From DG-33 sp964345105 (GTDB lineage Archaea > Hadarchaeota > Hadarchaeia > Hadarchaeales > Hadarchaeaceae), in NCBI GenBank assembly GCA_964345105.1, contig CAYFPZ010000025.1, positions 1 through 17,754 of the forward strand: a DNA stretch of 17,754 nucleotides. The letters run 5' to 3'. The stretch's first letter is position 1. Every line of letters starts with the position of its first letter. The position numbers and the translations under genes were made by a program. Shown piece by piece: positions 8,201-15,259 of the stretch. The notes beneath the pieces are model-generated. The model was not told the origin of the DNA and searched no databases. It was given only the letters and a program-made list of their open reading frames with translations.

Positions 8201-8663
8201 CAGCTGCAGTCCCCCCCGCCGACCTAATTGGACCGGCGAAGTAAAGAGCAAGATAACACGAGCCATCAAAATTTTTATTTATTTCAACGTGAGTTATGCC
8301 CTCGAGCGGCGCCGCTGCAGCGATGCCCTCAGTAATTATCGCGAGCGCCGTCCGGACTGCCTGCTCAGCCGCTTGCTGCTCCTGAAATCTCCCAAAGTGA
8401 CCATCTACAATCATCTCAGCTATCTTCAGCGACAGCTCCTCGCGGGGCATCTCTTTCTCCAACCCGCGTATAACCTCCGCGACTCCGGGGGGTCCAACAA
8501 GTTTCTCGACTCTTGCAGCGAGGTCTTCAGCTTGGGGAATCTCCGGCTCCAGCTCTGGGTCGTGGCCTAACGATCGGGCCTTCTTGGCTATCTCGTAAAT
8601 TTCACTAATTTGCCGCTCGAGTTCCTCGAAGTAAAATTTCATCTCTTGGCTGGCGACTATCAT
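5232..8663 (-). CDS. polC: DNA polymerase D large subunit DP2 (catalytic)
   Basis: This is the 1143-residue catalytic subunit of the archaeal replicative polymerase D. The catalytic motif DCDGDED lies at 893-899, with the invariant aspartates present. Clustered CPKC, CPKC, CPRC and CFAC pairs form zinc-binding modules near the middle. A second zinc ribbon with C-x2-C pairs (CTSC, CARC) precedes the C-terminus. The final eight residues, QMSLADFL, form a PCNA-interacting box (Q-x2-L-x2-F-L). The length suits an intein-free DP2. The ATG at 8663 overlaps the HAD stop codon as ATGA, which suggests coupled translation; a second in-frame ATG at 8642 is a possible alternative. DP2 pairs with DP1, encoded one gene upstream. 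Assignment is secure. Confidence 0.97.
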   Translation of the reverse strand: MIVASQEMKFYFEELERQISEIYEIAKKARSLGHDPELEPEIPQAEDLAARVEKLVGPPGVAEVIRGLEKEMPREELSLKIAEMIVDGHFGRFQEQQAAEQAVRTALAIITEGIAAAAPLEGITHVEINKNFDGSCYLALYFAGPIRSAGGTAAALAVLTGDFVRRKLYLDPYKPTDKEIERFVEEVDLYATDVAHLQYTPPSADDIRAAVRNIPVEITGEPTERDVSVTAYRNLERIGHNLIRGGAILALVEGVLQKAPKIMKHVSNLNIDGWDWLSESIAKAQAKEEAALSYPKGDKYLDEIIAGRPVFSYPSREGGFRLRYGHARNTGIAAVGVHPAAMTICDDFIAVGTQLKMERPGKGGAVVPVDSIEGPIVKLDDGSVVQVNSVEQALELKDRVSEILSLGDILIGFGEFLENNHPLMPAGWSEDWWAQEVEKELVGKKFDMDLSPYLSPPYLKPNSSIAVELSEKLGVPLHPAYTYLFHDIGIEELRELGSWLAGGNPEFEDGKLKGLHLGLNQTPKRVLDVLGVPHRVKDEHVLIEDCALPLCRCLGLLDGQRLTSERLEETLRENPAKDVMEIIQILAGFPVSRKAATRIGCRMGRPEKANPRLMRPPVHVLFPVSLRGGATRSVIKAAERGEIYVDMARLECPKCGTICFTRKCPKCGTVANYTKVCPRCKHPTKDERCFACNVRAEYFDRRKIELGPLFNEALQRLQEEAPPEVKGVRGMTSAHKIPEPIEKGILRAKHHVYVFKDGTVRFDATDVPLTHFRPREVGMSVERLHELGYKLDYKGEPLERDDQLVELKVQDIILSNACAEYLLRTSKFVDDLLQKFYGLKPYYNASMLSDLAGHLVIGLAPHTSVGIVGRIIGFTDANVGYAHPFFHAAKRRDCDGDEDAVILLLDGLLNFSKRFLPSKRGGMMDAPLILNTRINPREIDEEAHNMDVMERYPLEFYEATLRYASPSELAQLMGTVKQRIGSEEQYCGLKFSFDTRDIAACPRVSRYKTLETMEEKASAQLGLARKIMAVDERDVAERLIEHHFIPDLKGNMRAFASQQFRCTSCNSKYRRVPLSGQCARCGGKLILTVTRGGVEKYLQVAMQIAHDYEASDYTKQRLRLTQRDIKSVFESDAHRQMSLADFL

Positions 8664-9472
8664 CTGTGCACCAAATCCTTTATGCTATCGATAACGAAAT
8701 CAGGGATAATTTTCATCCTCCTGGCTTTCACGATATCTCGCCTCTTGCTCACGCCGCTGAGTACGAGAATAGTCGTTACTCCTGCACGCTTGCCAGCAGG
8801 TATATCCGTATCGAGGCGGTCCCCGACTATTGCCGTTTCGCTTGGTTTTGAATGGAGGATTCCGAGCGCAATTTTTATCATTCGCGGTGATGGTTTGCCC
8901 AACACAACGCTAGGCTTTTTGCCCGAGCAGCCCTCGAGTGCACCGATCATCGCCCCAGCTCCCGGGTAGAGACCATCCTCGGTTGGATAAGTTGCATCTG
9001 GATTTGCCGCAATGAATTTGGCCCCCGCTAGGAGAGCACGCAGAGCGCCAGTCAGTTTCTTATTGTTCACCTTACGATCAATGCCTACCACCACGTGAGT
9101 CGCCTCATCGGCCCTCTCGTACGGCACGAGCTTCAGACCCGCTCGCTCGAGCTCTAACCTTAGCCCCTTCTCACCGAGGACGTAAACCTTGGCCCGTGGC
9201 GAGCGTTTTCTGAGGTAAAGTGCAGCCACAAATCCGGATGTTATTATTTCTGACTCGCGCGCTGCTATTCCCATGCGCGCCAACTTTCGCGCTTGAGCTC
9301 TGCGGGTTCTAGCCGAACTATTCGTGGAGAAAACTATCCTTTTGCCCCTCTTTCGAAGCCATCTAATAGTCTCCGCTGCCCCCTTGATTGGCGTCTTACC
9401 GAGATAAAGCACACCGTCCATGTCCAAGATAAAGACCGAAATTCTATCGACCACTTGAGTGAGCTCACGCAA
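8660..9472 (-). CDS. HAD-IIA family sugar/glycolate phosphatase
   Basis: This 270-residue cytosolic hydrolase has all four HAD motifs. Motif I is DMDGVLY (D17 nucleophile, D19) and motif II STNSSAR (about 49-55). Motif III lysine is K193 in GKPSPRMIK, and motif IV is GDRLDTDI (D218, D221/D223). The C2-type cap between motifs II and III places it with NagD, AraL and phosphoglycolate/4-nitrophenyl phosphatases. Substrate cannot be read from sequence; phosphoglycolate, a small sugar phosphate or a nucleotide are all possible. The start is TTG at 9472, chosen because AGGGTGAT lies 5 nt upstream. This makes an 8-nt overlap with DP1, and the stop overlaps the DP2 start. Placement between the two PolD subunits suggests co-expression with the polymerase, not proof of a replication role. 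Confidence 0.9.
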   Translation of the reverse strand: MRELTQVVDRISVFILDMDGVLYLGKTPIKGAAETIRWLRKRGKRIVFSTNSSARTRRAQARKLARMGIAARESEIITSGFVAALYLRKRSPRAKVYVLGEKGLRLELERAGLKLVPYERADEATHVVVGIDRKVNNKKLTGALRALLAGAKFIAANPDATYPTEDGLYPGAGAMIGALEGCSGKKPSVVLGKPSPRMIKIALGILHSKPSETAIVGDRLDTDIPAGKRAGVTTILVLSGVSKRRDIVKARRMKIIPDFVIDSIKDLVHR

Positions 9473-11048
9473 AATGAATCACCCTAACTTTGCGGGTTTG
9501 TAGATCGAGGACGGGCACGATTCCCGGCGTGGGCTTCACCCCTAACCGCCGCATGAAGATAGTCGTTTCCTGGAAGGTTCCCGAGTTAACCACTTCCACA
9601 TTGCGATACCGCTCGTATCCGTAAACGTGCATATGGCCGCAATGAAAAACATCGGGTATTTTTTCTATCACGAGGTAATCCTGCTGCTCTGGCGATATCG
9701 CCGTGCGACCCCCGTAGACCGGGGCAAGGTGCCGCTTCTGCAAAAGTTTAATCATGGAAGGAGTGGATCTCTGCCGGTTCAATCCTGGCATCGTTGCTAT
9801 TAAGTCGTCGAAGCTTCTGCCGTGATAGATTAGAAAATTAACACCATGGAGCGATATCCACGCCGGGTTCCCGACCATAACCGAGTTCAAATCGTAGAGA
9901 CCTCCCGCGATATCTTTTGGGATCGCCGGTTGAGGCTCGGAAGGGCGCACAGCATCGTGGTTACCAGGCGCTATGATGATAGTGATGTGCTCGGGCACTT
10001 GAGCCAAGAGTTTAGCTGCGGCATCGTACTGCTTGATGATATCATTGATGAGTAACTCCTCTTCCTGCTGGGGGTACACTCCAACCCCATCAACTATATC
10101 GCCTGCGACAACTAGATACTTTACTCTACTCGCTAGCTCCTGCTGTTGGGCGTTGCCAGTCTCACCTCGCAACCAATTCACAAACTTCATGAACACATCT
10201 TCGAGAAACATCTCACTCCCGATGTGCAAATCTGATATCAGCGCCGCGCAGGCAGGATCCTCAGCGTGGGAGATTTCGCGCGCGATAGGTAAATCCGGCC
10301 AGATTATATCTCTGACGAATAATCGAGGGGCGCGGTCCCCACTCCGCACATTCCCCGCAATCCCAACTACCTCATCCACAACTACCTCAGCCGACTTCTG
10401 CATGAGCTTCCTCTGCCCTTTGAAGACCCACGCCGATGCCCGACCGTTCAAATCCTCTATTTCTAAAACTACGTGACCCCCCGATGTCTCTCTTTTTTCC
10501 GACACCATTCCAATAACTTTTACCAATTCCCTGCCCTCGAAGTTTTTCAGGCTACTAATCGGTACCGCGTCGTGAAGATCGACGCGCTTCCGGAGGATAC
10601 GGCTTAAACGTTCATAACGGTCCCTGAACACGCTCACGAAATCATTCAGTTTTCCTTCCGTGTAGCTCCGTCCAGTAATATCTTTAAGCACCTCGACGCG
10701 GGGTTCGAATTCACTGACCTTTGATTTAAATTTTGCGCGGGTGAGCTCAGGCAATTTTTCTACTTCTCTAGCTTTGGGCACCTCCTCTTCTTCAGGCATG
10801 CTCGGTCTAGGTAGGGGAACAGTGGGTGTGGGGCCAGTTTCAATGCTTCTTTCTTCCAAAATTTTTGAGATAAGGTCAGCCGTTATTAGAAAGGGCCTCC
10901 CCCCCATTTCTCTAAGGCTAACTAACACTCGCTCAACCGCGGACTCCGTGTCTTCCCGCCTGCGCAGAGCGTCGAGCGCATCCAGCGTCAGCTGCATATC
11001 CGCATCCATGAACTTGCGGACCAACGAGGAATCATCCATAAAACCCAC
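9465..11048 (-). CDS. polB: DNA polymerase D small subunit DP1 (3'-5' exonuclease)
   Basis: This is the 527-residue proofreading subunit of polymerase D. The N-terminal 65 residues are helical, followed by a Pro/Glu-rich linker (about 70-100). An OB-fold region spans about 173-250. The C-terminal calcineurin-like phosphodiesterase has DLHIG (D273, H275), GDIVDG (D317), GNHD (362-365), YHG (H409) and GHMH (H472, H474). These are the metal ligands of an active Mre11-like nuclease, unlike the degenerate eukaryotic B subunits. The GTG start at 11048 overlaps the orc1 stop by one base (TAGTG); an in-frame ATG at 11039 is an alternative and neither has a clear Shine-Dalgarno. It should complex with DP2, encoded after the HAD gene. 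Assignment is secure. Confidence 0.96.
   Translation of the reverse strand: MGFMDDSSLVRKFMDADMQLTLDALDALRRREDTESAVERVLVSLREMGGRPFLITADLISKILEERSIETGPTPTVPLPRPSMPEEEEVPKAREVEKLPELTRAKFKSKVSEFEPRVEVLKDITGRSYTEGKLNDFVSVFRDRYERLSRILRKRVDLHDAVPISSLKNFEGRELVKVIGMVSEKRETSGGHVVLEIEDLNGRASAWVFKGQRKLMQKSAEVVVDEVVGIAGNVRSGDRAPRLFVRDIIWPDLPIAREISHAEDPACAALISDLHIGSEMFLEDVFMKFVNWLRGETGNAQQQELASRVKYLVVAGDIVDGVGVYPQQEEELLINDIIKQYDAAAKLLAQVPEHITIIIAPGNHDAVRPSEPQPAIPKDIAGGLYDLNSVMVGNPAWISLHGVNFLIYHGRSFDDLIATMPGLNRQRSTPSMIKLLQKRHLAPVYGGRTAISPEQQDYLVIEKIPDVFHCGHMHVYGYERYRNVEVVNSGTFQETTIFMRRLGVKPTPGIVPVLDLQTRKVRVIHFA
9478..9485 (-). promoter_or_regulatory. ribosome binding site deciding the TTG start of the HAD gene
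   Basis: AGGGTGAT on the minus strand closely matches the archaeal GGAGGTGAT consensus and lies 5 nt before TTG at 9472, inside the end of the DP1 coding sequence. Confidence 0.7.
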
Positions 11049-12328
11049 TACACGAGAGTCAACTGCCGCGGAATTGGAAGCGTTTCAATGCCGAGGGGAT
11101 GCTCCTCCTGAACTGCCGCCCTAGCTTGGATTGGCGGGATGCTCAACTTTATTTCCTTGGTCCGTCCGTAGCGACCGTTGCTGATAATCTGGGCGTTGAC
11201 GATTCCTAACATGTCGAGTTCTGAAATCAAATCACTGACGCGGCGCTGTGTTAGCACATCCAGCCCTCCTTGTAGGCAGAGTTTGCGATATACCGCGTAC
11301 ACATCACCCGTCACTATCTTGTGCGAGTTTTTTTCCGCTAATAACACGACGCTGAAAAGTACCAGTTTCGACTGCGATGGCAGTGTTCGGACGACTTCTA
11401 CCATTTTGTCCTGTTCCATCTTCTCGAAGGCCCGCCTGACATGGGCAACAGTGACCAGCTCCACACTCTCACGCTCGGCCAGTTCTCCAGCTGTACGAAG
11501 TAGATCGAGGGCTCGTCGAGCGTCACCATGTTCGCGAGCTGCATGGGCTGCGCAGAGCGAAATCACACCCTCACCCAGAACATCATCAGCAAAGCTCATT
11601 GTCGCTCGTCTTTCCAATATTTCTTTGAGTTGAAGCCCGTTGTATGGGGGGAAAACTATTTCCTCCTCGCTAAGGCTGCTCCGAACGCGGGGGTCCAAGT
11701 AGCTAACGAAGTTCAAATCGTTGGAGATGCCCACGATGCTAACCTTTGCCTTCATCAGGTCGGAATTCATGCGGGTCAGATTGTAGAGGACTTCATCTCC
11801 GCTCTTCAGCACAAGCCTGTCTATTTCGTCGAGCACGATTACCGCGAGCTGTGGGTCGTGATCGAGTGCCCTGAAGAAACATCTGTAGACCTCGTCAGTT
11901 GGCCAGCCTGTCATCGGGACGCTTTCGGGAAAACCGAGGGAATTCACGTACTCCCTACCGTAGCGCTCCCTGAGCTTATCCAAGAAAATGTTCGCAAGCG
12001 TTGCGAGAATTCTGTACTGGGTGTTAACGATCTCGCAGTTCAGATAAACCGGCTCAATCATCCGAGGCGCACGATCACTCACGCGCTTCAGCTCCTTCAT
12101 CACATGCTTTACGCAAGCCGTCTTCCCGGTTCCCGTCTTGCCGTAAATGAACAGATTCGATGGCGTTTCCCCACGTAGGGGAGCAACAAGTATCCGCGCG
12201 AGCTGATGAATCTGCTCATCCCGGTGCGGTAGTTCCTCGGGTGTGTAGCTCGGTCGCAGGTACTCCCGGTTTTTGAATATCGGCCTCGTCTCCAACAGCA
12301 TGTCGAACAGGCCTTCCGATCTCCTCAT
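11048..12328 (-). CDS. cdc6: Orc1/Cdc6 replication initiator
   Basis: This 426-residue AAA+ origin-binding protein would recognise origin boxes and load MCM. Walker A is GKTGTGKT (63-70), Walker B VLDEID (165-170), sensor 1 asparagine N203 in GISND, and the sensor 2 region GDARRALDLLR. The C-terminal third is a winged helix (from about PSQSKLVLF) that binds DNA. The N-terminal NREYLRPSYTPEELPHRDEQI is typical of the family. The ATG at 12328 is backed by GGAGGT 8 nt upstream. The gene begins inside the tail of the GINS gene, overlapping 113 nt out of frame. Only one paralogue is visible here. It lies in the replication cluster, about 2.9 kb from the candidate origin. Confidence 0.96.
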   Translation of the reverse strand: MRRSEGLFDMLLETRPIFKNREYLRPSYTPEELPHRDEQIHQLARILVAPLRGETPSNLFIYGKTGTGKTACVKHVMKELKRVSDRAPRMIEPVYLNCEIVNTQYRILATLANIFLDKLRERYGREYVNSLGFPESVPMTGWPTDEVYRCFFRALDHDPQLAVIVLDEIDRLVLKSGDEVLYNLTRMNSDLMKAKVSIVGISNDLNFVSYLDPRVRSSLSEEEIVFPPYNGLQLKEILERRATMSFADDVLGEGVISLCAAHAAREHGDARRALDLLRTAGELAERESVELVTVAHVRRAFEKMEQDKMVEVVRTLPSQSKLVLFSVVLLAEKNSHKIVTGDVYAVYRKLCLQGGLDVLTQRRVSDLISELDMLGIVNAQIISNGRYGRTKEIKLSIPPIQARAAVQEEHPLGIETLPIPRQLTLV

Positions 12329-12815
12329 TTTTACCTACCTCCTCTCCTACCTTCTCAAATGATTCTTTCAATCGCCTGCTCCAGCTGTCGAGTGCCACTG
12401 CTAAGCGATTGATCAGGAATAGCTCTTGAGGCGGCAGGGGGCCAACGCTCTCTGGAGAAAGCGCCAAACGAACCAACTTTGGGATTCTAATTTCCATCAG
12501 GGTTAAGACCTGGTTCTGGATCTCCTCGGCTTCCTCCTGCTGCCCAGCCGCCCGTGCAAATGCTATCTTTTGAGCAACCGACGAATAAAAATCATCTGGA
12601 AGGGGTGTGAGCCCAGATTCACGCTCCTCCGCCAAGAGAAGCTTCCGAAGCTCCGTTGATGTGAGTTTCTGAAGGGACTCCACAATCCCGTGACGCTCAA
12701 GGACTGCGGCCTCCCATGCCTCAAGCTGTGTTTCCTCCCCCTCCGCCAGTGGGCCCAGCTGCCTGCCCACCAACTTTATCGCTGGTAAATCCTTAAGGAC
12801 TCGAACGCGTCTCAT
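12216..12815 (-). CDS. GINS complex subunit, Gins23 type
   Basis: This 199-residue protein is a subunit of the GINS complex, which joins MCM and a GAN/Cdc45-like protein in the replicative helicase. The small beta-rich B domain comes first (VRVLKDLPAI to HGIVE, about 4-46). The helical A domain follows (KLTSTELRKLLLAEE, PLPDDFYSSVAQK, then EIRIPKLVRLAL and LFLINRLAVALDSW). The order B then A is that of Gins23 (Psf2/Psf3-like), not Gins51. The recognisable domain ends near residue 160. The last 38 residues overlap orc1 out of frame and look like unselected sequence. The ATG at 12815 follows the mcm stop TAA directly, with GGTGA 5 nt upstream. Confidence 0.85.
   Translation of the reverse strand: MRRVRVLKDLPAIKLVGRQLGPLAEGEETQLEAWEAAVLERHGIVESLQKLTSTELRKLLLAEERESGLTPLPDDFYSSVAQKIAFARAAGQQEEAEEIQNQVLTLMEIRIPKLVRLALSPESVGPLPPQELFLINRLAVALDSWSRRLKESFEKVGEEVGKNEEIGRPVRHAVGDEADIQKPGVPATELHTRGTTAPG
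12337..12342 (-). promoter_or_regulatory. strong ribosome binding site of orc1/cdc6
   Basis: GGAGGT on the minus strand lies 8 nt before the ATG at 12328, within a purine-rich stretch. It lies inside the GINS coding frame and fixes the orc1 start despite the long overlap. Confidence 0.7.
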
Positions 12816-14822
12816 TTACTTCACCGCTCGTGTGACCATACCCTGTTTCGGCTCGTACAGGTGCCCCCTCATTTTCTCTTGCTCAATCAGCTCTTCCACA
12901 AATGACTGTTTGATCCCCTCAGACTCGGCGATGCGCTTTATTTCCTCGACCGGCGCCGCCCCACCGTACTGACCTTCAAGCTCCTTGATGATATCCAGCA
13001 CGCGGCGAATGTTATCTCGCTGGGATTTCGCCTTGCCTGTCATGAGCACGTCAATATCTAGCCTTCCCGTTTCGGTGTCGACTCCCGATTCCTGCAAGGA
13101 GCGTTTGATGAGCATTATCGCGCGATTTGCATCCTCGACGGTCACACGATCGCTTAACCTCATTCGAGCGTTTGCCTTCGCCAGCCGTACAATAGCCTCG
13201 AGTTGCCTCACTGTGATCGGGAGCGGTGCCTCCCCTCGCTCGGCTACCCTCCTCCAATCAACGAAGAAATCCTCGATCGTCTTCATGACATCTTTGTTGT
13301 CGAGTTTCGGGTCGAGGTTCTGGCGCGCGTAGATGATGATTTTGCGCAAGAAATCCAATTTGATGGGTGGCTTAATCATTTTCTTGCGGACGCTGTGCAT
13401 TTCCAAGATGTGGTGAGCTATGGTCCTATCTTGATCGGCGCGCGGTTCGTCGCGCATAATGAATACCAAGTCGAACCTAGAGAGAATCACGGGATCTAGG
13501 GGAACTTGCTGCGCAATGGTGAGATTCTTCTCAAACCTGCCTAGTTTTGGGTTGGCCGCTGCGAGCACAGCTGTGCGGGTGTTGAGAGTTGCGACGATTC
13601 CCGCCTTGGCTACACTAATCGTCTGCTGCTCAAGTGATTCTAGAATCGCGCTCGAGTCCTCTGACCTCATTTTCTCGAATTCATCAATGCTTGCTAAGCC
13701 ACCATCCGCAATCACAAGTGCTCCTGCCTCGAGGGCCCAGCCGCCGCCTATTTCATCGCGGACCGCAGCCGCCGTAAGCCCGGCGCCCGTTGCTTTCATG
13801 CCAGAGGTATAGAGGCCGCGGGGGGCGACGTTCGCGGCCCACTTGAGTAGCTGGGACTTGGCCACTCCGGGATCTCCGGTCAAGAGAACGTGGGTATCGC
13901 CTCGAATTCTCGTTCCGTCTAGCAAGTCGATTGCCTCGCAGCCGAATAGCTGTAGCGCGATCGCTTCCTTAATCGCGTCGTAGCCATAGATGCTCGGAGC
14001 AATTGATTGGATGATTTTGTTTCTTATCCAAGGGTCCTTCGCGAGCTCCTTAATTTTGGTCTTGTCCTCCGGAGTCAGCTCGGCCTCTTCAACACCCTTC
14101 TGCAGGACCTCGATGTGGCTGACGAATAATATCTTCCGAAACGTCTTCTTGCGCTCTTGGCGCCTGCCCTCCTGAAAGACGCGCAACACGCCCGTAATCA
14201 CCACATGGTTCCCCGGCACCGCCTTATCGACAAAATCGTCTCTGACTATGCCGTTCAACCTTCGAGGCATCCGCCCGCCGCGCAGCCTCTCGGGAGGCTC
14301 CTGCAAACAAAGGCTCTGCCAGTCGCGGAAAACTGTGTTTTCAATCACAAGGTCGAACGGGCCCTTCCTACCGCAGTTTGGGTTTTCACAAATGAGGGGC
14401 TCCCTGAAGAGTTCACCGACCTGAAGTATTTTGTTCTCCTCTCCGCAACGTCTACATTTGAATACCGCCTCCGTCGCCTCCGGCTTTACCTCGCCCGCCC
14501 GTGTCAGGATCCCCTCAACCTGAATGAACTTGCCCACGTGCTCAGCGCGAATTTTGCGAATTTCTGTTGACTTATCGAGACCCATCACGCGCAATTGCAT
14601 TCCAGGAACCTTTGTTATGCCCTCTAATGCAGCGGCAGCGGAATCAAAAAAATCAGATGGAGATTCCAAAAGACTTTTAGCGAGCTCCATGTCGAACTCT
14701 AGGAGCTGTTCGAAGACGATCACGAGCGATTTTCGCCCCGCTGCTGCTGTTTTGCGCAACTCCTTGAGAATTTCCCTTCGGTGCAGGAACTTCTCCAACT
14801 TTTCCTTAACCTTAGCCTCCAA
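12816..14822 (-). CDS. mcm: MCM replicative helicase
   Basis: This 668-residue protein forms the hexameric 3'-5' DNA helicase that unwinds the fork. The N-terminal helical domain A runs to about 95. The zinc module has C123, C126, C145 and C150, and the OB fold with the beta-hairpin region lies around 200-245. In the AAA+ core, Walker A is GDPGVAKS (316-323) and Walker B IDEF (D380, E381). Sensor 1 is N424 in AAANP, and the arginine finger is R449 in SRFDLVF. A winged helix closes the C-terminus (about 600-668). The length is normal and no intein is present. The start is TTG at 14822, chosen because GAGGTGA lies 4 nt upstream. It is the first gene of the replication cluster and ends directly before the GINS ATG. 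Confidence 0.97.
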   Translation of the reverse strand: MEAKVKEKLEKFLHRREILKELRKTAAAGRKSLVIVFEQLLEFDMELAKSLLESPSDFFDSAAAALEGITKVPGMQLRVMGLDKSTEIRKIRAEHVGKFIQVEGILTRAGEVKPEATEAVFKCRRCGEENKILQVGELFREPLICENPNCGRKGPFDLVIENTVFRDWQSLCLQEPPERLRGGRMPRRLNGIVRDDFVDKAVPGNHVVITGVLRVFQEGRRQERKKTFRKILFVSHIEVLQKGVEEAELTPEDKTKIKELAKDPWIRNKIIQSIAPSIYGYDAIKEAIALQLFGCEAIDLLDGTRIRGDTHVLLTGDPGVAKSQLLKWAANVAPRGLYTSGMKATGAGLTAAAVRDEIGGGWALEAGALVIADGGLASIDEFEKMRSEDSSAILESLEQQTISVAKAGIVATLNTRTAVLAAANPKLGRFEKNLTIAQQVPLDPVILSRFDLVFIMRDEPRADQDRTIAHHILEMHSVRKKMIKPPIKLDFLRKIIIYARQNLDPKLDNKDVMKTIEDFFVDWRRVAERGEAPLPITVRQLEAIVRLAKANARMRLSDRVTVEDANRAIMLIKRSLQESGVDTETGRLDIDVLMTGKAKSQRDNIRRVLDIIKELEGQYGGAAPVEEIKRIAESEGIKQSFVEELIEQEKMRGHLYEPKQGMVTRAVK

Positions 14823-14826
14823 TTTT

Positions 14827-14833
14827 TCACCTC
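14827..14833 (-). promoter_or_regulatory. ribosome binding site deciding the TTG start of mcm
   Basis: GAGGTGA on the minus strand, 4 nt before TTG at 14822, is near-perfect for archaeal 16S pairing. No in-frame ATG lies close by. Confidence 0.75.
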
Positions 14834-14892
14834 AAGCAACAGCGACAAATGGAAGATGCAATAAAGTGTATTTAGAAACTGTGGTGAAAATT

Positions 14893-14914
14893 TTGAATTC
14901 TAAGTTTAAAGTTT
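14893..14914 (+). repeat. AT-rich direct repeat, copy 1
   Basis: The core TTCTAAGTT preceded by TTGA and followed by TAAAGTTT recurs near the other end of the same intergenic region (15238-15259), with one substitution and a small length change. Confidence 0.45.
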
Positions 14915-14950
14915 GAGAAATTTTTGTGCGCATCTTAAAAGCATCTACCT

Positions 14951-14963
14951 TCCAATTTTTCAC
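14951..14963 (-). repeat. copy of the mcm translation start region
   Basis: The 13 bp TCCAATTTTTCAC is identical to 14818-14830, which spans the mcm TTG start. Extended to 21 nt on the minus strand, 18 positions match, including most of the Shine-Dalgarno. No mcm-like reading frame follows this copy. Confidence 0.4.
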
Positions 14964-15053
14964 ATCCAAAAAATTGAGCCAACTAATGCTAAAAGGCAGG
15001 CTTGGCACTTCTATTTGAATACGCACCCTTGCTACCCCAATAAAACCTAAAAA

Positions 15054-15065
15054 CAAAAATTTTTG
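15054..15065. repeat. perfect 12-bp palindrome
   Basis: CAAAAATTTTTG is its own reverse complement and lies in the middle of the gene-free region. On the minus strand the adjoining segment (15042-15060) is T-rich and could also act as the terminator of the thrC-glyA transcript. Confidence 0.5.
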
Positions 15066-15195
15066 ATGCCGTTTTTGGGGAGAGGTCACCGAAAGTATTC
15101 CCAATCCTAAATTACTGAATTTGCGTAACCTATTTTCAAAATGACCTTAAAACAGCACCTTTTCTACAAAGCGTCCCTTTATTCTCTGAGTTCGA

Positions 15196-15223
15196 GTGGA
15201 AACAGTCGAAAACAGGGGAAACA
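15196..15223 (+). repeat. tandem origin-box-like element
   Basis: Three contiguous units read GTGGAAACA (15196-15204), GTCGAAAACA (15205-15214) and GGGGAAACA (15215-15223). With the preceding TTCGA, the first unit resembles the TTCCA-n-TGGAAAC core of archaeal origin recognition boxes. The third begins with a run of four G. It could be an Orc1/Cdc6 binding site or an unrelated operator. Confidence 0.4.
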
Positions 15224-15237
15224 CAGGTCCTAAAACT

Positions 15238-15259
15238 TTGAGTTCTAAGTTAAGTTCCA
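15238..15259 (+). repeat. AT-rich direct repeat, copy 2
   Basis: This is the second copy of the TTGA(A/G)TTCTAAGTT element. It lies just downstream of the tandem origin-box-like element. A shorter TGAGTTC at 15187-15193 also precedes that element. Confidence 0.45.

Noticed and set aside
11528..12178. 216-codon plus-strand frame inside orc1/cdc6
   Set aside because: It is antisense to the AAA+ domain of orc1 and has no family features.
14832..15104. 90-codon minus-strand frame ending just before mcm
   Set aside because: It starts at a weak TTG without a good ribosome site, has an AT-driven residue mix and no recognisable motif, and it covers the palindrome and repeat region. It is treated as non-coding, though a small coupled gene cannot be fully excluded.
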